NCBI RefSeq assembly: GCF_024359545.1
Contig: NZ_JAKQZG010000001.1
Span: 434,001-498,000 of the forward strand
Reading direction: 5' to 3'
Source of the DNA: Jiella marina
GTDB taxonomy: Bacteria > Pseudomonadota > Alphaproteobacteria > Rhizobiales > Rhizobiaceae
Length of the DNA stretch: 64,000 nt
Shown here piece by piece: positions 23,099-30,568 of the stretch. Both the position numbers and the translations under genes were made by a program. The notes under the pieces are model-generated. The model saw only the letters and a list, made by a program, of their open reading frames with translations. It made no database searches and was not told where the DNA came from. The first letter of the stretch is position 1. The number at the start of each line of letters is the position of its first letter.

Positions 23099-24009
23099 GC
23101 GAGACACCCCCATCCCGCCGCTACGCCCCGGGCGGAAAGCTGCGCGAGACGGCGATCCTCGCCTATGAAGGTGAGAAGGCGGTCGACACGATTGCCTGGA
23201 CGGCGACCCCCGACAAGGCGCGCGAGGTCGCCCACGCCCTGAACTGTCTGGCGAAGGACCGCGCCGCCCTCGCCGCCGAACTCGCGGCGGGGATGAATGC
23301 GGCGCCGGAGCCTGCGGCGGAAACCCGGGCGGCGGCCGCCTTCCTGCGGTCCGCCCTCGACGACAGCATCAGCGCTCTCGGATCGCTCAAGACGATGTTC
23401 GCCAACGTCGCAGCGGGGTTGGAGGAGGCGGATCCGAGTTTCGCCCCGGAGCTCAAATCCGCCTTGCGCCAGCTGGCCGAGGGGCTGAGCGGTTTCGCCG
23501 AGAAACTGCGTGCGCAAGGACAGCGCTGCGACGCCCTCCTCGCCGGACATGCGGGGGCTTCCCCCACCCTTCGACAGGCTCAGGATGAGGGAAGCACGGG
23601 CGGCACACCTCCGGAAGGCGGTGCCGTCCCGTGCCCGCCCACGGCCATGAAGGTCGAGGGGCCGATCTATCTGGTCTGGAACACCACGGAGAGCCAGTGC
23701 GTCGGATTTCTCGACGCGGCGGATGCCCTGTGGACGGCAACGGGCGCCGACGTCTACGCGCAGGCCGGCAAGCCGACGATCGGCGCGGATTTCCGGCACC
23801 TCTACGCACGCCGCCCCGGTCAAGCCCTGCCGATGCTGACGATCGACGGCGACCATTCCCCCAACGCCCCTCACCCTGAGCTTGTCGAAGGGCGAGGGCT
23901 CCAGAGGACGGCAACGGGTGCTTCCCCCACCCTTCGCCCTTCGACAAGCTCAGGATCTCAGGATGAGGGAAGCACGGGCAGCGGCACCTCGACCGGAGGT
24001 GCCGCGTGA
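23095..24009 (+). CDS. Phage protein of unknown function with three REP insertions (304 aa)
   Basis: A GTG start at 23095 overlaps the previous stop. Residues 10-60 (AILAYEGEKAVDTIAWTATPDKAREVAHALNCLAKD) and the helical next part (AAAFLRSALDDSISALGSLKTMFANVAAGL) are conserved-looking. REP copies lie at residues about 157-166, 258-268 and 277-292. The segment between the first and second (MKVEGPIYLVWNTTESQCVGFLDAADALW) may be a separate small domain. No function is recognised. Confidence 0.55.
   Translation: MSETPPSRRYAPGGKLRETAILAYEGEKAVDTIAWTATPDKAREVAHALNCLAKDRAALAAELAAGMNAAPEPAAETRAAAAFLRSALDDSISALGSLKTMFANVAAGLEEADPSFAPELKSALRQLAEGLSGFAEKLRAQGQRCDALLAGHAGASPTLRQAQDEGSTGGTPPEGGAVPCPPTAMKVEGPIYLVWNTTESQCVGFLDAADALWTATGADVYAQAGKPTIGADFRHLYARRPGQALPMLTIDGDHSPNAPHPELVEGRGLQRTATGASPTLRPSTSSGSQDEGSTGSGTSTGGAA
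23564..23591. repeat. REP-type palindrome
   Basis: A single copy with the core TTCGACAGGCTCAGG, in frame in the 304-residue gene. The surroundings (GGGGGCTTCCCCCACCC...GGAAGCACGGGC) match those of the copy at 23924. Confidence 0.8.
23867..23969. repeat. Inverted pair of REP-type palindromes
   Basis: Copies lie at 23867-23898 and 23924-23969 in opposite orientation, about 25 bp apart, in the last part of the same gene. Confidence 0.85.
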
Positions 24010-24686
24010 GCGTCTTCGCCGCCACCGTCACCGGCCGCCTCGTCGATCTGACGGCGCCTGAGATCGCGCCGGAGCATCTGTGGAGCGAGGTGGCGCACGG
24101 GCTGTCGCAGCTGGCGCGCTTTGCCGGGCAGACGGCGACGGCCTACTCGATCGCCCAGCATTGCGTCCTGATGGCGGAGGCCGCCGAGGACGAGACCGGC
24201 GATCCGGCGCTCGCCGCCCACTGCCTGCTGCACGACGCCCACGAGGCCTTTCTCGGCGACAAGACGAGCCCGCGCAAGCGGCTGGAAGAGGCGGAGTTCC
24301 GCGCGCTCGCCGCCGACAACGCCATCCCCGATCACATCGTCACGGCCTGGATCGCCCGGTGGCGCGGCGACGGCCGCCGGGGCGAGACTCGCCTCGACCG
24401 GGCGATCTGGCGCGCCGCCGGCCTCGCCGAGCCCGACGCGGCGATGGAACGGGCGATCGCCGCCTATGATCTGCGCGCCCTCGCCACCGAAAAGCGCGAC
24501 CTCTTTTCGGGATCGAAACCCTGGCCAGGCCTTCCCGCCGACACCGAACCTCTGCCGCTCCGCGCCGGGCGCATCCGCCCCTGGCCCCCGGGCCGCGCCT
24601 TCGAGCGCTTCAGCCAGGCGCTCGGCCGCCTCTGCCCCGACGCCGCCGCGGTGGCCGGAAGAACCCTCGAAGGAGATGCCGCATGA
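24006..24686 (+). CDS. HD-domain phosphohydrolase
   Basis: A GTG at 24006 overlaps the preceding stop, giving 226 residues. The HD motif is seen as [12 protein letters not shown] (His) and [12 protein letters not shown] (His-Asp), with a following helix bearing [11 protein letters not shown]. The family (YfbR/YedJ-like) removes phosphate from nucleotides or deoxynucleotides; phage versions are thought to adjust nucleotide pools. The C-terminal Pro/Arg-rich 60 residues ([17 protein letters not shown]) are not part of the domain. Nucleotide specificity cannot be told. Confidence 0.85.
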   Translation: MSVFAATVTGRLVDLTAPEIAPEHLWSEVAHGLSQLARFAGQTATAYSIAQHCVLMAEAAEDETGDPALAAHCLLHDAHEAFLGDKTSPRKRLEEAEFRALAADNAIPDHIVTAWIARWRGDGRRGETRLDRAIWRAAGLAEPDAAMERAIAAYDLRALATEKRDLFSGSKPWPGLPADTEPLPLRAGRIRPWPPGRAFERFSQALGRLCPDAAAVAGRTLEGDAA

Positions 24687-25186
24687 GCGACGTTAACGGT
24701 GTCGCGCGCGATCAGCTGAAGTCCTTCGTCGAGCGGATCGAACGGCTCGAGGAAGAGAAGAAGGACGTCAGCGACACGATCAAGGACGTCTACGCCGAGG
24801 CCAAGGGCAACGGCTTCGACACCAAGGTGCTGCGCAAGGTGGTCAGCCTGCGCAAGCAGGATCAGAACGAGCGCCAGGAGCAGGAGGCGATTCTCGACCT
24901 CTATCTCGACGCGCTCGGCATGCGGCCGGACCTGCCCTTCGGGGACGACGAACTGCCGATCCAGCGCAAGGGGCGCGCTGCGAAGCCCGGCACCGGCCGC
25001 CGTCGCGACAGCGACGACACCACGGTGTCGATGTCGTTCACCGACGAAAACGGCGAGACGGTCACGACGCCGCCGGTCGACCTCGCGACGTTCCGCAGCG
25101 CGGTCGATGTCGTCAAAGGCGGCGCGCCCCGCAGCAAGGGCCGATCCGACGGCGACGCGTCGCGGGAAGACGGGGACGCGGCCTGA
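24683..25186 (+). CDS. GapR-like DNA-binding protein, DUF2312 family
   Basis: The product is 167 residues. Residues about 4-85 match the DUF2312 pattern: [21 protein letters not shown], then the conserved [22 protein letters not shown] and [24 protein letters not shown]. In Caulobacter GapR binds overtwisted AT-rich DNA ahead of replication forks and helps topoisomerases. A phage copy beside a clamp and helicase would be useful in replication. The C-terminal 80 residues (after [14 protein letters not shown]) are low complexity and absent from the usual 85-residue GapR. Confidence 0.9.
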   Translation: MSDVNGVARDQLKSFVERIERLEEEKKDVSDTIKDVYAEAKGNGFDTKVLRKVVSLRKQDQNERQEQEAILDLYLDALGMRPDLPFGDDELPIQRKGRAAKPGTGRRRDSDDTTVSMSFTDENGETVTTPPVDLATFRSAVDVVKGGAPRSKGRSDGDASREDGDAA

Positions 25187-25190
25187 TCTG

Positions 25191-26405
25191 ATGACCCTCG
25201 CCCTCACCGCCTCCCGCTCCGCGCTTCTGCCCCTCGTCGCCCGCACGCTGAAGGTGGTCGAGCGCCGCAACACGATTCCGATTCTCGGCCATCTGGTGCT
25301 CACCGCCGCGGCCGACGGCACGGTCGAGATCATGGCGACCGATCTCGACATCTGGTGCCGCGAAACCCTGCCCGCCGCGCGCGCCCGGGCCGAGGTCGCG
25401 AGCGCGGGCCGCGTCGCCCTGCCGGCGCAGCTCTTCCATGACGTCTTGCGCAAGCTTCCCGACGGCGCGGTCAGGCTGACGCTCGACAAGGCCGGCGCCC
25501 GCGCCACCCTGTCGGCGGGCCGGGCCCGCTTCGCCATGAACGGACTGCCGCCGGAGGATTTCCCCGACCTGCCCGCGGTCGAGGCGCCAAGCTTCGACAT
25601 CGCCCCCGCGACGCTGACCGAAATCGCCGCCGCCGTCGGCTTCGCTATCTCCACCGAAGAAACCCGCTACTACCTCAACGGCATCTTCCTCCACCGCGCC
25701 GAGCCCGCAAGCCACCCTCACCCTGAGGTCCCGAGCCTGTCGAGGGGCGAAGGGTCGGAAGGAGGGCAAACCCTCACCGCCGTCGCCACCGACGGCCACC
25801 GCCTCTCCCGCCTCGACCTCGCCCCGCCGGACGACCTGCCGGACTTTCCCGGCGTCATCATTCCGCGAAAGACCGTCGGCCTGTTCGGCCTCCTCGCCGA
25901 GAGCGCCGGCGAGGCTCCCGTGTCGCTGGCGATCACCGAGCAGAAGATCCGGTTTTGCGCCGGCGATCTGACGATCGTCTCCAAGCTGATCGACGGCACC
26001 TTCCCGGACTACGGCCGCGTCATCCCGCAGACGGCGCCGCTCTCGGCGACCTTCGATCGCGAGGCGCTGGCCGCCGCCGTCGACCGCGTCGCCACGGTCT
26101 CCAGCGAGCGCGGGCGCGGCGTCAAATGGACCCTGACGCCGGGCGAACTCCAGCTGACGATGGAAAGCGCCGACACCGGCACCGGCGACGAGACCCTGCC
26201 CGCCGGGACCGAAGGCGAACCATCCACCTGCATCCTCGAGGGCGGCTTTTCGATCGGCTTCAACGCCCGCTACCTCGCCGACCTCCTGGGCTCGCTCGCC
26301 GGCCCCGAAGTGGTCTTCCGCCTCACCGACCCCAGCGCCCCGGCCCTCGTCTCCGACCCCGCCGATCCCCGCCGCACGCTGGTCCTGATGCCGATGCGGG
26401 TGTGA
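25191..26405 (+). CDS. DNA polymerase III beta subunit paralogue (phage DnaN)
   Basis: The product has 404 residues against about 370 for cellular DnaN. Three clamp domains are visible: the N-terminal TIPILGHLVLTA and ATDLDIWCRETLPA, a central YYLNGIFLH...LTAVATDGHRLSRL, and the C-terminal IGFNARYLADLL ending VLMPMRV. A REP copy encodes residues about 175-188 and falls in the tip of the beta hairpin before AVATDGHRL. An acidic insert (TGTGDETLPAGTEG) near 335 may be another loop. It probably competes with or replaces the host clamp in phage replication. Confidence 0.93.
   Translation: MTLALTASRSALLPLVARTLKVVERRNTIPILGHLVLTAAADGTVEIMATDLDIWCRETLPAARARAEVASAGRVALPAQLFHDVLRKLPDGAVRLTLDKAGARATLSAGRARFAMNGLPPEDFPDLPAVEAPSFDIAPATLTEIAAAVGFAISTEETRYYLNGIFLHRAEPASHPHPEVPSLSRGEGSEGGQTLTAVATDGHRLSRLDLAPPDDLPDFPGVIIPRKTVGLFGLLAESAGEAPVSLAITEQKIRFCAGDLTIVSKLIDGTFPDYGRVIPQTAPLSATFDREALAAAVDRVATVSSERGRGVKWTLTPGELQLTMESADTGTGDETLPAGTEGEPSTCILEGGFSIGFNARYLADLLGSLAGPEVVFRLTDPSAPALVSDPADPRRTLVLMPMRV
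25715..25754. repeat. REP-type palindrome inside phage dnaN
   Basis: A variant copy (ACCCTGAGGTCCCGAGCCTG and the complementary end TCGAGGGGCGAAGG) that encodes PHPEVPSLSRGEG at residues about 175-188 of the clamp. Confidence 0.85.
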
Positions 26406-26407
26406 CG

Positions 26408-26929
26408 ATGACTTACGACGACATCATTCAACGGATTGCGGACGCGACCGAGCCGAACCGCGAACTGGACTGCCGGGTCTACGCGGCGCTCTACGGCTAC
26501 GAGGTTTCGATCGAGGAGCACAGGACATTCGGGCGTCAGGTGGTCGGCCGAAGGATGCCGGAATCCAACTGGTGGATGGATCACCCCGATTCGCCAGTGC
26601 CGAACTTCACCGCCAGCGCCGACGCCGTGAAGACCGAGGCCGAAAGACAGGTGCCGGGCGTATTCTACCACGCTGCGAAGGGGCGGATTCGAGCGGGTGA
26701 ACCGCTCTACGCCGCGGTCTTCCTGTTCGGCACCGACGAGGCCCTGGGCGCCGGCGAACACGACACCGGCGAAGCCTTCTCCCTGCTTCTCGCGCTCTTC
26801 CGATCCCTGAAGACCGTCTCTGCGCTGCGCAGCCCTTCGCACAGCACCCCTCACCCTGAGCCTGTCGAAGGGCGAGGGCTCCAGGAGGCGCCGGCGGGGG
26901 CGGCAATTCCAACGGAGGACATCCGATGA
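26408..26929 (+). CDS. Phage ABA-sandwich-domain protein
   Basis: The 173-residue protein starts 3 nt after dnaN. It shows the pattern of the small alpha/beta/alpha domain common in phages of this group: IADATEPNRELDCRVYAALYG, a Trp patch (NWWMDHPDSPVPNFTASADA) and a helical end (AFSLLLALFRSLKTV). The role is unknown. The last 25 residues include a REP element. It overlaps the next gene by ATGA. Confidence 0.65.
   Translation: MTYDDIIQRIADATEPNRELDCRVYAALYGYEVSIEEHRTFGRQVVGRRMPESNWWMDHPDSPVPNFTASADAVKTEAERQVPGVFYHAAKGRIRAGEPLYAAVFLFGTDEALGAGEHDTGEAFSLLLALFRSLKTVSALRSPSHSTPHPEPVEGRGLQEAPAGAAIPTEDIR
26847..26878. repeat. REP-type palindrome near ABA-sandwich gene end
   Basis: One copy in the CTGAGCCTGTCGAAG orientation, encoding PHPEPVEGRG, residues about 147-157. 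Confidence 0.85.
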
Positions 26930-27402
26930 CGACGCGCCAATGGCTTCCCAGCGAATGGATGGACGAAATCGTCCCCGGCCTCGCCGACGACCCGTCGGAC
27001 TTCATCGAGCAGGACGCCGACGGCTCCTGGCATCTGCGGCCGAAAAACGAGTCCGATCGCGACAACGACTTCTTTCACGAGGTGCTCGAACCCGGCCGCG
27101 TCGTGAAGTGGCGCTTCTTCGAGGATTACGGCGAGGTGCGGGTCACCGTGGGCGAGGCGCCGGACGAGTTCACCGTCCACGATCCGGTGCCGGACACGAC
27201 CACGCATTTCGTCGCCAATCACGACATCGAGACGCTGGCCGATTCGATGGAGGGCCTCGTCGACGGTTACGGCTGGGGCGAACCGCTGAACAAAGGCGAA
27301 CATCAGATTCAGATCTACCGCTGGTCCGATTCGCTCCCCTTTCGCTTCGAGATCGACCAAGACGGCAAGGGCCGGTTCGTCTGTTGCGCGGGCGCGAATT
27401 GA
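26926..27402 (+). CDS. Phage protein of unknown function (158 aa)
   Basis: The product starts MTTRQWLPSEWMDEIVPGLADDPSDF. It is acidic and rich in Trp, Asp and His (VVKWRFFEDYGEVRVTV and HDPVPDTTTHFVANHD), ending GRFVCCAGAN. The paired Cys near the end could bind metal. No known domain recognised. It overlaps both neighbours. Confidence 0.6.
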   Translation: MTTRQWLPSEWMDEIVPGLADDPSDFIEQDADGSWHLRPKNESDRDNDFFHEVLEPGRVVKWRFFEDYGEVRVTVGEAPDEFTVHDPVPDTTTHFVANHDIETLADSMEGLVDGYGWGEPLNKGEHQIQIYRWSDSLPFRFEIDQDGKGRFVCCAGAN

Positions 27403-27566
27403 TGCGCGACTGCCTCGATCAGATCCGGCTGGCGATCGCCGAACAGCTCATCTTCCTCGCGCGACGCGTCGCGCCGAAGAACCATCCCGACACGCGGGCG
27501 ATCCTCAAGGCCCACTTCATCGTTGCCTCGCGCATTCCGGCGCCGCGGGACTGGCGGCAAAGATGA
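27402..27566 (+). CDS. Small phage protein (54 aa)
   Basis: An ATG at 27402 overlaps the previous stop as TGATG, and the stop at 27566 overlaps the next ATG. The product (MRDCLDQIRLAIAEQLIFL...) is helical and basic. Its overlap on both sides is the main support. Confidence 0.5.
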   Translation: MRDCLDQIRLAIAEQLIFLARRVAPKNHPDTRAILKAHFIVASRIPAPRDWRQR

Positions 27567-27931
27567 CCCGCCCCGCCCGCCTCCGCCTGTCCCGCGCCCG
27601 GGGCTTCGACCTCCAGGCCCTGTCCCGCGAGACCAACGGCCTGCCCGCGATCGTCGTCGCGCGGCCGACGAAATGGGGCAACCCCTTCACCGTTCCCCGC
27701 AACGGCTCGGCCGCCGAATGCGTCGACCTCTACGCCAAGCTGATCGGCGCGAGCCTGATCGCCTGCGTCGCCCAGCCGACGACGGAGGAACAGGAAGACG
27801 CGATCGTCGCCTTCCGCGCCGACTGGCGCGAGCTTGCCGGCCACAACCTCGCCTGCTGGTGCCAGGCCGGCCAACCCTGCCACGCCGACGTGCTCCTCGA
27901 CGCCGTCGCCGAAATGGAGACCCGCGGATGA
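27563..27931 (+). CDS. DUF4326 family protein
   Basis: The 122-residue protein has the DUF4326 signature: IVVARPTKWGNPFTV in the first third, an EC segment (NGSAAECVDLYAKL), and the Cys-rich end LACWCQAGQPCHADVLLDA. These small proteins are found widely in phages and are suspected to be nucleotide- or sugar-processing enzymes, but the chemistry is not established as far as I know. It is coupled to the gene before and after. Confidence 0.88.
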   Translation: MTRPARLRLSRARGFDLQALSRETNGLPAIVVARPTKWGNPFTVPRNGSAAECVDLYAKLIGASLIACVAQPTTEEQEDAIVAFRADWRELAGHNLACWCQAGQPCHADVLLDAVAEMETRG

Positions 27932-28170
27932 AAAACCGGATGCTGGCCGCCCTGTCGCAGGCGGCGACCCGGCAGGAAGCGGCCCGCGCCGCCGACTGCG
28001 AAAGACTGCGGCGCGACGAGGCCGAGACGATCGGATTTGCCGCCGAACACAAGCAGCACCTGGCCGACAGCTACTGGCACGAGCGCCACCGCGCCGAAAG
28101 CCGCCTGACCGCGGCAAAGGCTGTCCGCAGCGCGATCGCGGAGATCGCCGGGGAGGCGCGCCGTGGCTGA
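27928..28170 (+). CDS. Small helical phage protein (80 aa)
   Basis: The ATG at 27928 overlaps the previous stop (ATGA). The product is helical and charged, with RQEAARAADCERLRRDEAETIGFAAEHKQ and HERHRAESRLTAAKAV. It resembles a coiled-coil protein but no family is recognised. Confidence 0.55.
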   Translation: MKNRMLAALSQAATRQEAARAADCERLRRDEAETIGFAAEHKQHLADSYWHERHRAESRLTAAKAVRSAIAEIAGEARRG

Positions 28171-28435
28171 CCGACCGAACCAGGGGGTGCTGGCTTTGGC
28201 TTGCATCGTCGCAGCGGCCGGTTTTGCCGTCGCAGCCTGCACCGCCGACGCGGCCCGGCGCGACGCCGAGGTCTGGCAGGACATCGTGGAGGGCTATCGG
28301 ACGGTCATCGCGATCCAGAAGGCGACGATCGAGACACAGGAACAGACCCTGGCGACCCAGAAGGCGACGATCTGCCTTCTGAGACCCGAACTGGGCGATT
28401 GCGCAGACCCGGAAAATGAGGGTGATGATGGCTGA
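28163..28435 (+). CDS. Small lipoprotein or membrane-anchored protein (90 aa)
   Basis: A GTG start at 28163 overlaps the previous gene by 8 nt. The N-terminus is hydrophobic, and the segment VAAACTADAAR type (AGFAVAACTADA) suits a lipobox with Cys at about 27. The rest is a helical stretch with repeated TIETQEQTLATQKATI, a coiled-coil-like pattern. Possibly a small phage envelope protein, perhaps a spanin-like or exclusion factor; this is a guess. Confidence 0.5.
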   Translation: MADRPNQGVLALACIVAAAGFAVAACTADAARRDAEVWQDIVEGYRTVIAIQKATIETQEQTLATQKATICLLRPELGDCADPENEGDDG

Positions 28436-29087
28436 GAAGACGAACGAGGAGATCGCGGCAACCCTCGATCGCCCGACGACTGCGATTGATCGGCTGCGGC
28501 TCTGGCATCACGACCCGGAGACGTTTGACCCGATCTCTCACGAAGACGCCGACGAACTCCTGAAGCAGATCGACGCTGTCCTTCGGGTGAACGTGAAACC
28601 TCTTCAGTTCGAGCATCTCGGCGGTGACTTTTGGCGAGCACCAGCGCCGCTCTTCGGAAACATTCGCGTCGATCATTACGGTGAGGACTACGCAGTCACG
28701 TGGTCGGTGCCAGGGATCACGGACACGCTCGTTCCGGGCAGCTGGCCTACGGCAAATGAAGCCAAGACCGCAGCGCAAACCCATTACGAGGGCGTCGTCC
28801 TTGCCTGCCTTCAGGCAGCGCCCGCACAGACGGAAATCGATCCTGCCAAGGCCTCTCTGCAAAGCGATGTGGGTATGGCTTACGCGCGGGGAGTTGCGGC
28901 GCAGAGCGAAAGCGTTCGGCAGATGAAGCGAGAGCGCGATGACGCCCGCGAACAGACCGAGATGCTGCGCGCGGCACTAGAGCGAATAGCCACAGGTTCG
29001 AACGACCGGGTTTCAAAGAGGTACGCATCCAAGACGCTGCGTACCCTCGCCGGTCTCCCCAACAACGGAGGCAGCGACGATGGCTGA
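28428..29087 (+). CDS. Phage protein of unknown function with C-terminal coiled coil (219 aa)
   Basis: Of three ATGs (28416, 28425, 28428) the last is best spaced from GAGGG. The protein has a helical N-terminus (EEIAATLDRPTTAIDRLRLWHHDP), a beta-rich middle (LGGDFWRAPAPLFGNIRVDHYG) and a coiled-coil end (ESVRQMKRERDDAREQTEMLRAALERIA). No catalytic motif recognised. Confidence 0.6.
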   Translation: MAEKTNEEIAATLDRPTTAIDRLRLWHHDPETFDPISHEDADELLKQIDAVLRVNVKPLQFEHLGGDFWRAPAPLFGNIRVDHYGEDYAVTWSVPGITDTLVPGSWPTANEAKTAAQTHYEGVVLACLQAAPAQTEIDPAKASLQSDVGMAYARGVAAQSESVRQMKRERDDAREQTEMLRAALERIATGSNDRVSKRYASKTLRTLAGLPNNGGSDDG

Positions 29088-30159
29088 CCACACCAGCATC
29101 GAATGGACCGACGCCACCTGGAACCCGGTCACCGGCTGCGCGGTCGTCTCCCCCGGCTGCACGAACTGCTACGCCATGCGGCTCGCCGGCACGCGCCTGC
29201 AGCATCACCCGTCCCGCGCGGGCCTGACGCGGCCGTCGAAGGCCGGACCGGTCTGGACCGGCGAGGTGCGCTTCAACGAAGAATGGCTGGACCAGCCCCT
29301 GCGCTGGCGCCGCCCGCGCCGGATCTTCGTCTGCGCCCACGGCGATCTCTTCGCCGAGGGGGTCGAAGACGCCTGGATCGACCAGGTCTTCGCCGTCATG
29401 GCGCTCTGCCCGCAGCACGTCTTCCAGGTGCTGACCAAGCGGCCGGAGCGGATGCGGGAATACCTCAAAGGCACTCCGTCGAACATTCCTTACCTGGGCA
29501 GAATGCCGCTGGAGCGCATCCATTTGGCAGCCGCCGGTCACATGGAAGGAGACGGCGGATTCATGGACGCGCTGAAAGAGCACGGCAACATATACAGCCT
29601 TTATTGCTCGGTGCCCTGGCCGCTCCCCAATGTCTGGCTCGGCGTTTCTGTCGAAGACCAGACCCGTGCCAACGAGCGCATCCCGATCCTGCTCGACACG
29701 CCGGCGGCGGTGCGCTGGGTCTCGGCCGAGCCGCTGCTCGGGCCGATTGATTTCAGCAAGTTCATGTGGCCGGTCCATGGATGGTGGAGAGGCCCGCATA
29801 AGAGCTACGCTGAGGCGAAGGCCGCCGGCGCCGAATGCGGCCTGAAGCGTCAAGCACTTGTCGGGGCGTGGTGCACCTTTCTCGACTGGGTCGTCCTCGG
29901 CGGCGAGAGCGGTCCCGGCGCCCGGCCGATGCATCCCGACTGGGCCCGCGCGATCCGCGACCAATGCGCCGCCGCCGGCGTGCCGTTCCTGTTCAAGCAG
30001 TGGGGCGAATATCAGCCGGAAGAGATTGGCCGAGAAGACCCACGTTGGATCTCGCTGCCGCCGGGTCACGTGATCTACCACCGCGTCGGCAAGACCGCCG
30101 CAGGTCGCGCCCTCGACGGCGTCGTCCACGACGCCTGGCCGGAGGCGCGCCATGGCTGA
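29080..30159 (+). CDS. DUF5131 family protein (Gp37/Gp68-like)
   Basis: The 359-residue protein opens MADHTSIEWTDATWNPVTGC, the very typical start of the family. Cys positions CAVVSPGCTNCYAMRL form a radical-SAM-like CxxxxCxxC pattern, followed by IFVCAHGDLFAEGV and FQVLTKRPERM. The final part shows VVLGGESGPGARPMHPDWAR and FLFKQWGEY. The family is common in phages and is thought to be related to radical SAM enzymes; the substrate is unknown. It overlaps the preceding and following genes. Confidence 0.92.
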   Translation: MADHTSIEWTDATWNPVTGCAVVSPGCTNCYAMRLAGTRLQHHPSRAGLTRPSKAGPVWTGEVRFNEEWLDQPLRWRRPRRIFVCAHGDLFAEGVEDAWIDQVFAVMALCPQHVFQVLTKRPERMREYLKGTPSNIPYLGRMPLERIHLAAAGHMEGDGGFMDALKEHGNIYSLYCSVPWPLPNVWLGVSVEDQTRANERIPILLDTPAAVRWVSAEPLLGPIDFSKFMWPVHGWWRGPHKSYAEAKAAGAECGLKRQALVGAWCTFLDWVVLGGESGPGARPMHPDWARAIRDQCAAAGVPFLFKQWGEYQPEEIGREDPRWISLPPGHVIYHRVGKTAAGRALDGVVHDAWPEARHG

Positions 30160-30568
30160 CCTCCCCGAAGCCCTGCGCGCCCGCCTCGACGCGGCCTTCC
30201 GCGACGCGCCGCTGGTGACGGAGGCCGAGGCGGCTCGCATCATCGGCTTTTCCCCCGCCAGCTTGCGGCGCGAGCGAAAAGCGGGGAACATCGGCTTTCG
30301 CCTGCGCGGCAAGCGTCGGGTCTACGCCCGGGAGGATCTCGAGGCCTATTTCCGGAGGGATGCGGCGTGTCCGTCTACAGACCCAAAAACAGCGACGGCA
30401 GCTTCAAATCGCCGTACTACCACTTCGATTTCACGGTCAAGGTCGACGGCGAACGTCGTCGCTTTCACGGGTCGACAGGGGAGCGAACTCCTCGAGCAGC
30501 TGAAGCGTTCGAAAAGAAGGAACGCAAGCGCGCGCTCCGCGCCGGGCCGAACGACCACCTCACCCTGA
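30152..30568 (+). CDS. Excisionase-like helix-turn-helix protein, unusually long 3' overlap
   Basis: The N-terminal 70 residues contain a MerR/AlpA-type helix-turn-helix (VTEAEAARIIGFSPASLRRER followed by FRLRGKRRVYAREDLEAYFRR), as in phage excisionases. The reading frame does not stop there, but runs 202 nt into the integrase gene in another frame, ending with Ser/Thr/Arg-rich text. Either the stop was lost or the extra residues are tolerated. The overlapping part is low confidence as protein. Confidence 0.6.
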   Translation: MADLPEALRARLDAAFRDAPLVTEAEAARIIGFSPASLRRERKAGNIGFRLRGKRRVYAREDLEAYFRRDAACPSTDPKTATAASNRRTTTSISRSRSTANVVAFTGRQGSELLEQLKRSKRRNASARSAPGRTTTSP

